The notes below the pieces were generated by a model, which had not been told where the DNA came from, did not search any database, and saw only the letters and a list, made by a program, of their open reading frames with translations. Positions 54,266 through 63,398 of a DNA stretch of 64,000 nt are shown here, one piece after another. Both the position numbers and the translations under genes were made by a program. The stretch comes from Salmonella bongori NCTC 12419. GTDB lineage: Bacteria; Pseudomonadota; Gammaproteobacteria; Enterobacterales; Enterobacteriaceae. Position 1 is the stretch's first letter. Each line of letters opens with the position of its first letter. The stretch is from the NCBI RefSeq assembly GCF_000252995.1, contig NC_015761.1, positions 806,001 to 870,000 on the forward strand, written 5' to 3'.

Positions 54266-54281
54266 ACAACAAAAAACCCAT
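54266..54281. repeat. attR core within the rybB terminator
   Basis: ACAACAAAAAACCCAT, the right copy of the 16-bp repeat. It comprises the T-tract and stem base of the rybB terminator on the minus strand. Confidence 0.85.
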
Positions 54282-54349
54282 CAACCTTGAACCTAAATGG
54301 CGGGGTTGATGGGCTCCACAAAATGGGGACATCAAAGAAAAGCAGTGGC
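54271..54349 (-). ncRNA. rybB: Small regulatory RNA RybB
   Basis: The minus strand starts GCCACTGCTTTTCTTTGATG and ends with the terminator stem CCCATCAACC/GGTTGATGGG and TTTTTT, about 79 nt, matching RybB. The first ~16 nt are the conserved seed that pairs with outer-membrane porin mRNAs, with Hfq. RybB is part of the sigma-E envelope-stress response. The prophage inserted exactly at its 3' end and left the RNA complete. It lies upstream of ybjL, the same place as in E. coli. Confidence 0.95.
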
Positions 54350-54355
54350 AATAGG

Positions 54356-54382
54356 TATGACTGAGGCTTTAACGGAAAGTTC
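54356..54382 (-). promoter_or_regulatory. Sigma-E promoter of rybB
   Basis: On the minus strand, -35 GAACTT (54377-54382), 16-nt spacer, -10 TCATA (54356-54360), +1 at 54349. This fits the sigma-E consensus and known control of rybB. Confidence 0.8.
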
Positions 54383-54425
54383 TACTTATCTGCAAAATTT
54401 TTTCACTTAAAGGCAAACTTCAGTT

Positions 54426-56111
54426 TTATCCTAATCCCGGCCAGATGATAACAATGAGCGTCCCCGCCAGTGTCAGCAGAACGTTGGCGATAGCATAAGT
54501 CCCGGCATAACCCAGCGCCGGAATATTGCTGCGCGCCGTATCGCTAATGATTTCCATCGCCGGGGCACAGGTACGGGCGCCCATCATGGCGCCGAACAGC
54601 AGCGCCCGGTTCATACGCAGGACATAGGCACCGAACAGGAAGCAAATCACTACTGGCACCAGGCTAACGACAAGGCCTGCTATTAGCATTTGCCCGCCGA
54701 CCGCGCCCAGACCATTACTGATACCGCTGCCTGCGCTTAAACCGACGCCTGCCATAAATACCATTAAGCCGAACTCTTTTACCATGTTAAGCGCGCCCTG
54801 AGGAATATAACCAAAGGTAGGATGGTTAGCGCGCAGGAAACCGAGCATGATCCCGGCGAACAGCAACCCGGCCGCGTTACCGATGCCGAAACTAAAATTG
54901 CTGAACTGGAAGGTAATCATCCCGATCATTAAGCCGATGATAAAAAAAGCGCAGAAGGCGAGCAGGTCCGTCACCTGGCTATGAATCGAAATAAAGCCGA
55001 TGCGATCGGCGATGGTTTTTACGCGTCGGGCATCGCCGCTCACCTGTAACACGTCGCCTTTATTCAGCACCACGTTATCATCGATAGGCATTTCGATCTG
55101 GCTGCGGATGACGCGGTTAAGGAAGCAGCCATGATCGGTCAGCTTGAGTTGAGCGAGACGACGACCGACGGCATTGTGGTTTTTCACTACAATTTCTTCC
55201 GTTACGATGCGCATATCAAGCAGATCGCGGTCAAACACTTCCTTACCATTACGGAAGCTGGGGTCGAGCCGGGCGTGCGCATCCGGATAGCCGACCAGTG
55301 CAATCTCGTCGCCCATTTGCAACACCGCGTCGCCATCCGGGTTCGCCAGAATGCCGTTACGGCGAATACGTTCGATATAGCACCCTGTCTGGCGGTAAAT
55401 ACCCAGTTCGCGCAGGTTTTTACCGTCAGCCCAGGCCACCAGTTCCGGGCCCACCCGGTAAGCGCGGATAACCGGCAGATAAACTTTGCGATTGGCATCG
55501 GTATCCAGGCCACGTTCACGGGCAATTTGCTGGGCGCTGGTTTGCAAATCCTGATGCTGTAGTTTAGGCAGGTAACGTGCGCCCACGATCAGGCTGACCA
55601 ACCCGATGAGATAGGTCAGGGCATAGCCCAGACTGAGATTATCGAGAGCGGAGGAGAGCTGCGCGCTGGCGATGCCGGAATGTCGCAGGGTATCGCCTGC
55701 GCCCACCAGAACGGGCGTCGATGTCATTGAGCCCGCCAGCATACCGGCCGTCAGACCGATATCCCAGCCAAATACCTTACCCAGGCCTAAGGCAATCAGC
55801 AGGGCGCTACCGACCATGACCAGGGCAAGCATCAGATAATTTTTACCGTCGCGAAAAAAAATCGAAAAAAAGTTGGGGCCCGCTTCAACGCCGACACAAA
55901 AAATAAATAGCATGAATCCCAAATTTAGCGCGTCGGTGTTAATACTAAAGTGTTGCTGCCCTAATAAGAGAGAGACCACCAAAACGCCAATGGAATTACC
56001 AAGTTGGACTGAACCCAGGCGTAACTTGCCAAGACACAGGCCCAAAGCAAGGACCACAAATAATAACAGGATGTAATTCCCATTTAACAAATCTGCGACG
56101 TTTATATTCAC
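54426..56111 (-). CDS. ybjL: Putative transporter YbjL (AspT/YidE family)
   Basis: 561 residues, as in E. coli. Two membrane halves (residues ~5-185 and ~375-561) flank two RCK_C/TrkA_C-type cytosolic domains (about 200-370, GDEIALVGYPDA and KGDVLQVSGDARRV). The family includes the aspartate:alanine exchanger AspT; the substrate of YbjL is unknown. The 271 bp upstream (56112-56382) to ybjM is AT-rich with no gene seen. Confidence 0.9.
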   Translation of the reverse strand: MNINVADLLNGNYILLLFVVLALGLCLGKLRLGSVQLGNSIGVLVVSLLLGQQHFSINTDALNLGFMLFIFCVGVEAGPNFFSIFFRDGKNYLMLALVMVGSALLIALGLGKVFGWDIGLTAGMLAGSMTSTPVLVGAGDTLRHSGIASAQLSSALDNLSLGYALTYLIGLVSLIVGARYLPKLQHQDLQTSAQQIARERGLDTDANRKVYLPVIRAYRVGPELVAWADGKNLRELGIYRQTGCYIERIRRNGILANPDGDAVLQMGDEIALVGYPDAHARLDPSFRNGKEVFDRDLLDMRIVTEEIVVKNHNAVGRRLAQLKLTDHGCFLNRVIRSQIEMPIDDNVVLNKGDVLQVSGDARRVKTIADRIGFISIHSQVTDLLAFCAFFIIGLMIGMITFQFSNFSFGIGNAAGLLFAGIMLGFLRANHPTFGYIPQGALNMVKEFGLMVFMAGVGLSAGSGISNGLGAVGGQMLIAGLVVSLVPVVICFLFGAYVLRMNRALLFGAMMGARTCAPAMEIISDTARSNIPALGYAGTYAIANVLLTLAGTLIVIIWPGLG

Positions 56112-56382
56112 GGAGACTAACTTCTTGTTTACGAGTAAGCTGTTGAAAGAAATGGTAATTTACGCTACTGTTTTTATCATGCGTTAAGGGTGTAATCGTA
56201 TTGCATATAGCATCCAAATAAAACAACACAACAATATATCCTGCTAGTTTAATCTTATTGCGTACTAACGGCTATAAGAATCGTGCAGGTGTGTTTTTGG
56301 CATGGAATGCCACATGACTTTATCTGACTGGATGCCTCACGGCGGAAAGCGTGTTCGATAGAGAGAGTGTCAGGAGGAACGA

Positions 56383-56760
56383 TTGAAACATAAACAGAGG
56401 TGGGCAGGCGTTGTCTGCTGCTTTGTACTCTTTATTGTGGTGTGTCTTTCATTAACTATGCACGTGCAAGGCGCTTTTCGCGCGACCGGGCATCCTGAAA
56501 TTGGGCTGTTATTTTTTACATTGCCAGGTGCAGTGGCGAGTTTTTGCTCTCATCGGCGCGAGGTGATCCGACCGTTGATCGGGGCGATGCTGGCGGCGCC
56601 GTTTTGTCTGGTGCTCATGCGCTTTGTATTTATGCCCACTCGTTCATTATGGCAAGAGCTTGCGTGGCTGTTTAGTGCGGTATTCTGGTGTGCTTTAGGC
56701 GCGCTCTGCTATCTGTTCATCAGTAGTCTGTTCAGTCAGAGGCGGAAAAAGCACCGATAA
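56383..56760 (+). CDS. ybjM: Inner-membrane protein YbjM
   Basis: 125 residues with four hydrophobic segments (start MKHKQRWAGVVCCFVLFIVV) and a basic C-terminus (QRRKKHR). Same size and position as E. coli YbjM. Function unknown. TTG start with AGGAGGAACG upstream. Confidence 0.85.
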   Translation: MKHKQRWAGVVCCFVLFIVVCLSLTMHVQGAFRATGHPEIGLLFFTLPGAVASFCSHRREVIRPLIGAMLAAPFCLVLMRFVFMPTRSLWQELAWLFSAVFWCALGALCYLFISSLFSQRRKKHR

Positions 56761-56761
56761 C

Positions 56762-56780
56762 GCCCTCGGCCAGAGGGCGC
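56762..56780. terminator. Hairpin between ybjM and grxA
   Basis: CGCCCTC and GAGGGCG form a 7-bp stem between convergent genes. T-runs are weak on both sides. Confidence 0.45.
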
Positions 56781-56791
56781 TAATACAGCGA

Positions 56792-57055
56792 TCAAGCGAA
56801 AAGATTCAGGTTCTCTTTTGCCCATGCTTCAAAATCCGTACAGCCGCCGATATGTTTTTGATCGACAAAAATTTGCGGTACGGTTTCCACAGGCTTACCG
56901 ACCGTCTTTTCTAAATCGGCTTTAGTAATGCCTTCAGCGTGGATATCAATGTAGCGATAGTTGAAATCGTCGCGTTCGTTGCTCAGTTTTTCCGCCAACT
57001 CTTTTGCGCGTACGCAATAAGGGCACCCGGGACGGCCAAAAATAACAGTAAACAT
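56792..57055 (-). CDS. grxA: Glutaredoxin 1 GrxA
   Basis: 87-residue glutaredoxin; the redox pair is Cys11-Cys14 in GCPYC, with the TVPQIFVDQ cis-Pro loop and GG motif. The sequence and length fit the Salmonella form (MFTVIFGRPG start; E. coli has 85 residues). A third cysteine occurs in GGCTDFEAW, where E. coli has Tyr. It reduces ribonucleotide reductase, PAPS reductase and OxyR with glutathione. The 15-codon longer frame is not supported. OxyR control is known in E. coli; I did not assign the site. Confidence 0.95.
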   Translation of the reverse strand: MFTVIFGRPGCPYCVRAKELAEKLSNERDDFNYRYIDIHAEGITKADLEKTVGKPVETVPQIFVDQKHIGGCTDFEAWAKENLNLFA

Positions 57056-57224
57056 ATCTCTCCTCGAACATAAAGCCAGACGGCGAACGAGAGCTATCAT
57101 GACGCGATTTGCGGTGGATGAAAAGCAGGTTGCGCCTGTTCCTTTGATAACCTAAGGCTATATCTGTTAAGCATACAGGGCCAGAACGTTCTACACTGTG
57201 CGTCAGTTAACCGGGAGGCTTGAT

Positions 57225-57515
57225 ATGCGCACGATTGGCGCGTTACCTAAAAGCGTACTGATTCTGGAATTCCTCGGTATGATTTTGCTGGCGCTGGCGT
57301 TATTGTCGCTAAATCATTACCTCACGCTGCCGGCGCCGTTTAATGCGTCGCTGGCTGGCGTGGTCATGGTTTTTCTGGGCGTCATATTGATCCTTCCCGC
57401 TGCGGTGGCGATGATGTGGCGTGTTGGGCAGTTACTGGCACCGCAACTGATGAAACGTCCACCCGATATTTCTTCCCGTTCAGATAGAGAAAAGCATAAT
57501 GAATCCGACCATTGA
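57225..57515 (+). CDS. ybjC: Inner-membrane protein YbjC
   Basis: 96 residues, two hydrophobic helices (VLILEFLGMILLALALLS and LAGVVMVFLGVILILPAAV). Start MRTIGALPKS has GGGAGGC upstream. It overlaps nfsA by 17 nt, so the two are co-transcribed; in E. coli this operon responds to SoxS/MarA. Function unknown. Confidence 0.88.
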   Translation: MRTIGALPKSVLILEFLGMILLALALLSLNHYLTLPAPFNASLAGVVMVFLGVILILPAAVAMMWRVGQLLAPQLMKRPPDISSRSDREKHNESDH

Positions 57516-58221
57516 ACTTCTTTGTGGCCATCGTTCTATTCGCCATTTCACCGATGAACCTATTACTGATGCGCAGCGAAAGGCCATCATTGCCGCCGCG
57601 CGTAGCACGTCCAGTTCCAGTTTTTTACAGTGCAGTTCTATTATTCGTATTACCGATCGAACGTTGCGCGAAGCGCTGGTGCCCCTGACTGGCGGACAAA
57701 AACATGTGGCGAAGGCCGCTGAGTTTTGGGTATTTTGCGCCGATTTTAATCGTCATTTGCAGATCTGTCCTGACGCCCAGTTGGGGCTTGCCGAACAGTT
57801 GTTGCTCGGGGTAGTCGATACGGCGATGATGGGACAAAACGCGCTGACGGCGGCGGAATCGCTGGGGTTAGGTGGCGTTTATATCGGCGGCATCCGTAAT
57901 AATATCGAGTCGGTTACCGAACTGTTGAAATTGCCGAAGTATGTCTTACCACTGTTTGGCCTGTGTCTGGGTTGGCCTGCGGATAATCCGGATCTGAAGC
58001 CGCGTTTGCCTGCCGAAATTGTGGTGCATGAGAACCAGTATCAGCCGCTTGATAAAAACCTGCTGGCGCGCTACGACGAGCAATTGGCAGAGTATTATTT
58101 GACTCGCGGCAGCAATACACGACGCGATACCTGGAGCGATCATATTCGTCGTACGTTGATTAAAGAAAATCGCCCATTTATCCTCGAATATTTGCATAAA
58201 CAGGGCTGGGCGACGCGCTAA
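57499..58221 (+). CDS. nfsA: Oxygen-insensitive nitroreductase NfsA (MdaA)
   Basis: 240-residue FMN- and NADPH-dependent major nitroreductase, same length as E. coli. Start MNPTIELLCGHRSIRHFTDE has the FMN-contacting RSIR segment; SLGLGGVYIGGIRNN is the second flavin region. It reduces nitrofurans, quinones and chromate by two-electron steps; loss gives nitrofurantoin resistance. Overlaps ybjC; rimK follows 58 nt downstream, as in the E. coli ybjC-nfsA-rimK-ybjN cluster. Confidence 0.95.
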   Translation: MNPTIELLCGHRSIRHFTDEPITDAQRKAIIAAARSTSSSSFLQCSSIIRITDRTLREALVPLTGGQKHVAKAAEFWVFCADFNRHLQICPDAQLGLAEQLLLGVVDTAMMGQNALTAAESLGLGGVYIGGIRNNIESVTELLKLPKYVLPLFGLCLGWPADNPDLKPRLPAEIVVHENQYQPLDKNLLARYDEQLAEYYLTRGSNTRRDTWSDHIRRTLIKENRPFILEYLHKQGWATR

Positions 58222-58279
58222 AACCCGCGAGCCAGTGTATGATACGCGGGCTTGTCAGGGTTTTTCAGCGAGGTGCCGG

Positions 58280-59182
58280 GTGAAAATTGCCATATTGTCC
58301 AGGGATGGAGCGCTCTATTCTTGTAAACGCCTGCGCGAAGCGGCAATGCAACGCGGCCATCTGGTAGAAGTACTTGATCCGCTTTCCTGCTACATGAATA
58401 TTAATCCGGCAGCCTCGTCAATCCATTACAAGGGACGTCGTCTCCCCCATTTTGACGCCGTTATTCCCCGTATTGGCTCCGCTATTACCTTTTATGGTAC
58501 GGCTACGCTGCGTCAGTTTGAACTGCTGGGCAGCTACCCGCTGAATGAGTCCGTCGCCATTACCCGTGCGCGCGATAAGCTCCGCTCGCTCCAACTTCTG
58601 GCGCGCCAGGGGATCGATCTTCCCATTACTGGCATCGCCCATTCGCCGGACGATACCAGCGATCTTATTGATATGGTTGGCGGAGCGCCGCTGGTCGTAA
58701 AATTGGTCGAGGGCACACAAGGCATCGGCGTAGTATTGGCGGAGACGCGTCAGGCCGCTGAAAGCGTCATTGATGCGTTCCGGGGACTTAATGCCCATAT
58801 TCTGGTACAGGAATACATTGCTGAAGCCAAAGGGCGGGATATTCGTTGTCTGGTCGTCGGCAATGAGGTTGTGGCAGCAATTGAACGGTGCGCGAAAGCA
58901 GGCGATTTTCGTTCAAATCTTCATCGCGGCGGCGTGGCCAGTATCGCGACGATCACGCCCCGTGAACGGGATATTGCCATTAAAGCCGCACAGACGCTCG
59001 GGCTGGACGTGGCGGGCGTTGATATTTTACGCGCAATGCGTGGGCCGTTGGTTATGGAAGTGAATGCCTCGCCGGGACTGGAGGGCATCGAAAAAACCAC
59101 CGGTGTGGATATCGCGGGGCGGATGATCCAGTGGATCGAGCGCCATGCCACACCTGAATTTTGTCTTAAAACCGGCGGATAA
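58280..59182 (+). CDS. rimK: Ribosomal protein S6 glutamate ligase RimK
   Basis: ATP-grasp ligase that adds glutamate residues to the C-terminus of ribosomal protein S6. 300 residues from a GTG (VKIAILSRDG) with GAGGTG upstream. ATP-grasp elements: PLVVKLVEGTQGIGV, ILVQEYIAEAKGRDIR and the metal-binding VMEVNASPGLEG. Longer frame to 58235 not used. Confidence 0.94.
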   Translation: MKIAILSRDGALYSCKRLREAAMQRGHLVEVLDPLSCYMNINPAASSIHYKGRRLPHFDAVIPRIGSAITFYGTATLRQFELLGSYPLNESVAITRARDKLRSLQLLARQGIDLPITGIAHSPDDTSDLIDMVGGAPLVVKLVEGTQGIGVVLAETRQAAESVIDAFRGLNAHILVQEYIAEAKGRDIRCLVVGNEVVAAIERCAKAGDFRSNLHRGGVASIATITPRERDIAIKAAQTLGLDVAGVDILRAMRGPLVMEVNASPGLEGIEKTTGVDIAGRMIQWIERHATPEFCLKTGG

Positions 59183-59278
59183 CCGCAAGCGTGGCTTCCG
59201 TCGTGGTACAAAGCAGGCTTTTTGCGTAAGCTGCGCCAGTAATTTTTTCATCGTCATCGTAAGAGGTAGCACATTATT

Positions 59279-59755
59279 ATGATATCACTGGTCGTTCCCA
59301 CTCTGGATACGTTGCGTCAATGGCTCGACGACCTGGGCATGAATTTCTTCGAATGTGATACCTGCCAGGCGCTGCATTTGCCGCATATGCAGAATTTTGA
59401 CGGAGTCTACGATGCGAAAATCGATTTGGTGGACAATACCGTTCTTTTTTCCGCAATGGCGGAGGTCAGGCCTTCCGCATTGCTGCCATTAGCGGCCGAT
59501 CTTTCCGCGATCAATGCCAGTTCGCTGACGGTAAAAGCCTTTCTCGATATGCAGGATGATAATCTGCCAAAGCTGGTGGTTTGCCAGTCTTTATCCGTTA
59601 TGCAAGGCGTCACCTATGAACAATTCGAATGGTTTGTTCGCCAAAGCGAAGAGCAGATTTCCATGGTGATCCTTGAGGCCGGGGCGCATCAGCTTCTGTT
59701 CAGCGCGGAAGAAGACACGCAAAAAGCGAGTACGGCGCACCATTTTCTTCACTGA
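59279..59755 (+). CDS. ybjN: Sensory-transduction-type protein YbjN
   Basis: 158 residues, YbjN/T3SS-chaperone-like fold family; starts MISLVVPTLDTLRQWLDDLG. In E. coli YbjN affects motility, exopolysaccharide and stress tolerance; mechanism unknown. Last gene of the ybjC-nfsA-rimK-ybjN cluster. Confidence 0.9.
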   Translation: MISLVVPTLDTLRQWLDDLGMNFFECDTCQALHLPHMQNFDGVYDAKIDLVDNTVLFSAMAEVRPSALLPLAADLSAINASSLTVKAFLDMQDDNLPKLVVCQSLSVMQGVTYEQFEWFVRQSEEQISMVILEAGAHQLLFSAEEDTQKASTAHHFLH

Positions 59756-60103
59756 TCCGTTTTGGTTATCAGGCAGTCGCTGCCAGAGCGGCTGCTATTT
59801 ACAGTTTTTTATTCTTCAATTAACCTTTCTTTAAAGTATTATTCACCTCATTTCTGACCATTTCGCTTTATCACATAGACAAAATCTGCATAAAAAATTG
59901 ATAAAAGGCGTTTTTTAATCTGGGCTATAGCCTCAAACCTTAGCTAAAGTTATTCTTGCGAAGCTTTTATAGCGAGCTTGATGGCAGGGAGGGCGACCTC
60001 TCTTCTTCACTTGTATCAAATGAAAAGGTATGCATGTTTCCGGCATGTTTTAAACCGCGTCTATTGGGTTCATTTGTTAACGGATTTCAGAAGGAAAGCG
60101 ATG
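59756..60103. other. Intergenic region ybjN-potF
   Basis: 348 bp. A weak hairpin (59773-59795) followed by a T-run (59805-59810) may end ybjN transcription. The middle is AT-rich and should hold the potF promoter; I cannot assign -35/-10 with confidence. The open frame running upstream of potF from 59978 is not considered coding. Confidence 0.4.
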
Positions 60104-61216
60104 ATGACCGCCTTAACTAAAAAATGGCTATCGGGTCTGGTTGCCGGCGCGCTGATGGCCGTCTCTACCGGTACACTCGCTGCAGAGCAAAAAACACTGC
60201 ACATTTACAACTGGTCAGATTATATCGCGCCGGATACGGTGGCGAACTTTGAAAAAGAGACCGGGATTAAAGTCATCTATGATGTATTCGACTCTAACGA
60301 AGTGCTGGAAGGCAAATTAATGGCAGGAAGCACCGGTTTCGATCTGGTGGTGCCGTCAGCCAGTTTTCTTGAGCGTCAGCTTACGGCGGGCGTTTTTCAG
60401 CCACTGGATAAAAGCAAACTGCCCGCCTGGAAAAACCTCGATCCTGAATTGTTGAAACTGGTGGCGAAGCACGATCCTGACAATAAATACGCCATGCCCT
60501 ATATGTGGGCCACAACAGGCATTGGCTATAACGTCGATAAAGTGAAAGCAGTACTGGGAGAGGATGCGCCAGTGAATAGCTGGGATCTGGTACTTAAACC
60601 GGAGAATCTGGCGAAGCTAAAAAGTTGCGGCGTTTCCTTCCTTGACGCGCCTGAAGAGATTTTTGCCACCGTGCTGAACTATCTGGGGAAAGATCCGAAC
60701 AGCAGCAACGCGAATGACTACACCGGTCCGGCAACCGACCTGTTGCTGAAGTTACGGCCAAACATTCGCTATTTCCACTCCTCGCAATACATTAACGATC
60801 TGGCTAATGGCGATACCTGTGTGGCCATCGGCTGGGCAGGGGATGTCTGGCAGGCCGCTAACCGGGCGAAAGAGGCAAAAAATGGCGTCAATATCTCTTT
60901 CTCGATCCCTAAAGAGGGGGCGATGGCATTTTTTGATGTGTTCGCCATGCCGGCTGACGCTAAAAATAAAGACGAGGCCTACCAGTTCCTTAATTACCTG
61001 CTGCGCCCCGATGTGATTGCTCATATCTCCGATCACGTTTTCTACGCTAATGCGAATAAAGAGGCGACGGCGCTGGTAAGCCAGCAAGTGCGCGATAACC
61101 CGGGAATTTATCCGCCAGCGGATGTGCGGGCCAAACTATTTACCCTGAAAGTCCAGGAACCGAAGATTGATCGCGTCCGCACCCGTGCCTGGACGAAGGT
61201 GAAAAGCGGCAAGTAA
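60104..61216 (+). CDS. potF: Putrescine-binding periplasmic protein PotF
   Basis: Receptor of the PotFGHI putrescine importer, 370 residues, as in E. coli. Signal peptide of about 26 residues (MTALTKKWLSGLVAGALMAV..., ending TLAA). Polyamine-binding signatures include LHIYNWSDYIAPDTV and TGFDLVVPSASFLE. Starts with ATG 60104; an adjacent ATG is at 60101. AGAAGGAAAG upstream. Confidence 0.96.
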   Translation: MTALTKKWLSGLVAGALMAVSTGTLAAEQKTLHIYNWSDYIAPDTVANFEKETGIKVIYDVFDSNEVLEGKLMAGSTGFDLVVPSASFLERQLTAGVFQPLDKSKLPAWKNLDPELLKLVAKHDPDNKYAMPYMWATTGIGYNVDKVKAVLGEDAPVNSWDLVLKPENLAKLKSCGVSFLDAPEEIFATVLNYLGKDPNSSNANDYTGPATDLLLKLRPNIRYFHSSQYINDLANGDTCVAIGWAGDVWQAANRAKEAKNGVNISFSIPKEGAMAFFDVFAMPADAKNKDEAYQFLNYLLRPDVIAHISDHVFYANANKEATALVSQQVRDNPGIYPPADVRAKLFTLKVQEPKIDRVRTRAWTKVKSGK

Positions 61217-61301
61217 GGCATATGGTATTGCCCGAAAAGCGTGTGCTATCGGGCTAACCACTGTTGGTATTGTGTGATTGTGTTATGCCGGAGAGCGCCC
61301 T

Positions 61302-62435
61302 GTGAATGATGTCCCCCACCGCCCGCAGGTGAAAACCCGTAAAGCGCTGACGCCGCTTCTGGAAATTCGTAATCTGACGAAGTCATTCGATGGGCAACAC
61401 GCCGTTGATGATGTCAGCCTGACTATCTATAAAGGTGAGATTTTTGCCCTGCTGGGCGCGTCAGGTTGTGGAAAATCGACCTTGCTACGGATGCTGGCAG
61501 GTTTTGAGCTGCCGAGCAGCGGGCAGATTATCCTTGATGGTGTCGATTTGGCCCATGTCCCGCCATATCAGCGTCCAATTAATATGATGTTTCAGTCCTA
61601 TGCGCTGTTTCCGCATATGACGGTCGAGCAGAACATCGCTTTTGGTCTGAAGCAGGACAAACTGCCGAAGGCGGAGATTGCCGGTCGCGTAAATGAGATG
61701 CTGGGTTTAGTGCACATGCAGGAATTCGCTAAACGTAAGCCGCATCAGCTTTCCGGCGGTCAGCGCCAGCGTGTGGCTCTGGCGCGCAGTCTGGCTAAAC
61801 GTCCTAAGTTGCTTTTGCTGGATGAACCAATGGGCGCGCTGGACAAAAAATTACGCGACCGTATGCAGCTTGAAGTGACTGATATCCTGGAGCGCGTTGG
61901 CGTGACCTGCGTCATGGTGACGCATGATCAGGAGGAAGCGATGACGATGGCGGGGCGCATTGCCATCATGAACCGTGGCAAATTTGTGCAAATTGGCGAA
62001 CCGGAAGAGATTTATGAGCATCCGACGACCCGCTATAGCGCAGAGTTTATCGGATCGGTAAATGTTTTTGAGGGCTTACTGAAAGCGCGTGAAGAGGATG
62101 GTCTGGTCCTTGACTCGCCCGGTCTGGTACATCCGTTAAAGGTCGATGCTGATGCCGCTGTCGTTGATAATGTGCCGGTATATGTGGCGCTGCGTCCGGA
62201 AAAAATTATGTTGTGCGAGGTGCCGCCTGCCGATGGTTATAACTTCGCCGTCGGCGACGTGGTGCATATTGCCTATCTCGGCGATCTGTCTGTGTATCAT
62301 GTGCGACTGAAAAGCGGGCAAATGATTACCGCTCAACTGCAGAATGCGCACCGTTACCGGAAAGGGTTACCAACCTGGGGCGACGAAGTGCGTTTGTGCT
62401 GGGAAGCAGATAGCTGCGTGATCCTGACGGTATAA
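61302..62435 (+). CDS. potG: Putrescine transport ATP-binding protein PotG
   Basis: ABC ATPase, 377 residues from a GTG (VNDVPHRPQVKTRK), as in E. coli. Walker A GASGCGKST, signature LSGGQRQRVALARSL, Walker B LLLLDEPMGALD, switch His in MVTHDQEEAM; C-terminal TOBE/regulatory domain. 85 nt after potF, 9 nt before potH. Confidence 0.96.
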   Translation: MNDVPHRPQVKTRKALTPLLEIRNLTKSFDGQHAVDDVSLTIYKGEIFALLGASGCGKSTLLRMLAGFELPSSGQIILDGVDLAHVPPYQRPINMMFQSYALFPHMTVEQNIAFGLKQDKLPKAEIAGRVNEMLGLVHMQEFAKRKPHQLSGGQRQRVALARSLAKRPKLLLLDEPMGALDKKLRDRMQLEVTDILERVGVTCVMVTHDQEEAMTMAGRIAIMNRGKFVQIGEPEEIYEHPTTRYSAEFIGSVNVFEGLLKAREEDGLVLDSPGLVHPLKVDADAAVVDNVPVYVALRPEKIMLCEVPPADGYNFAVGDVVHIAYLGDLSVYHVRLKSGQMITAQLQNAHRYRKGLPTWGDEVRLCWEADSCVILTV

Positions 62436-62444
62436 GGGGGAAAC

Positions 62445-63398
62445 ATGAGCACACTTGAACCTCCGGCGCGCGTCAACAAATCCAGCGGCGCGGCGCTGTG
62501 GCTGGCGCGGATGCAAATGAAACATGGCCGTAAGCTGATTATCGCTTTGCCCTATATCTGGCTCATTTTGCTGTTTTTACTACCGTTTCTGATCGTCTTT
62601 AAGATAAGCCTGGCGGAAATGGCAAGGGCGATCCCACCCTATACCGATTTGCTGGCATGGGCCGACGGGCAGTTGTCGATTACGCTCAATTTTGGCAATT
62701 TTTTACAGCTCACCGACGATCCGCTCTATTTTGAAGCCTATCTGCAATCTTTACAGATTGCCGGTATTTCCACGCTCTGCTGTTTACTGCTGGGTTACCC
62801 GCTGGCGTGGGCAGTGGCGCACAGTAAACCCTCGACGCGTAATATCCTGCTGTTGCTGGTGATCCTGCCTTCGTGGACCTCTTTTTTAATTCGCGTCTAT
62901 GCCTGGATGGGTATTTTAAAAAATAACGGCGTGCTGAACAACGTTCTGCTGTGGCTTGGGATCATCGATCAGCCGTTAACGATCCTGCATACCAACCTGG
63001 CGGTCTATATCGGCATAGTCTATGCCTACCTGCCGTTTATGGTTCTGCCCATTTATACCGCGTTGACGCGCATTGATTATTCGCTGGTAGAAGCGTCGCT
63101 CGATTTAGGCGCCCGTCCGCTGAAAACGTTTTTTAGCATCATTGTTCCGCTGACCAAAGGCGGGATCATCGCAGGCTCAATGCTGGTTTTTATTCCGGCG
63201 GTGGGCGAGTTCGTGATCCCTGAGCTGCTCGGCGGGCCGGACAGTATCATGATTGGTCGCGTTTTGTGGCAGGAGTTTTTCAATAATCGCGACTGGCCAG
63301 TGGCTTCTGCGGTCGCCATTATTATGCTGTTGCTGCTCATTATCCCGATCATGTGGTTTCATAAACATCAGCAAAAAAGCGTAGGAGAACACGGATGA
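62445..63398 (+). CDS. potH: Putrescine transport permease PotH
   Basis: 317-residue inner-membrane permease with six hydrophobic segments after an N-terminal cytosolic stretch. EAA loop: LVEASLDLGARPLKTFFSII. Pairs with PotI. Start follows AAGGGGGAAAC; stop overlaps the potI ATG by 4 nt. Confidence 0.96.
   Translation: MSTLEPPARVNKSSGAALWLARMQMKHGRKLIIALPYIWLILLFLLPFLIVFKISLAEMARAIPPYTDLLAWADGQLSITLNFGNFLQLTDDPLYFEAYLQSLQIAGISTLCCLLLGYPLAWAVAHSKPSTRNILLLLVILPSWTSFLIRVYAWMGILKNNGVLNNVLLWLGIIDQPLTILHTNLAVYIGIVYAYLPFMVLPIYTALTRIDYSLVEASLDLGARPLKTFFSIIVPLTKGGIIAGSMLVFIPAVGEFVIPELLGGPDSIMIGRVLWQEFFNNRDWPVASAVAIIMLLLLIIPIMWFHKHQQKSVGEHG

Larger units (their letters stand above)
40976..54281. mobile_element. 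Degraded P2-like prophage integrated in the rybB terminator
   Basis: Bounded by a 16-bp perfect direct repeat, ACAACAAAAAACCCAT (40976-40991 and 54266-54281). Gene order is int(remnant)-V-W-J-I-H-[inversion cassette]-FI-FII-E-E'-T-U-D-ogr, as in P2-type phages. All genes from the N-terminal half of int through replication, capsid, lysis and R/S to the start of V are gone, lost by one large deletion. About 13.3 kb remains of an expected 30-plus kb. Broken genes: int, V, H, alternate fibre, invertase, FI, FII and T. It cannot excise, replicate or assemble on its own. Confidence 0.93.

Noticed and set aside
40976..54281. Possible tailocin (R-type bacteriocin) rather than a prophage remnant
   Set aside because: Sheath and tube genes are deleted or fused and the tape measure is frameshifted, so no tail can form.
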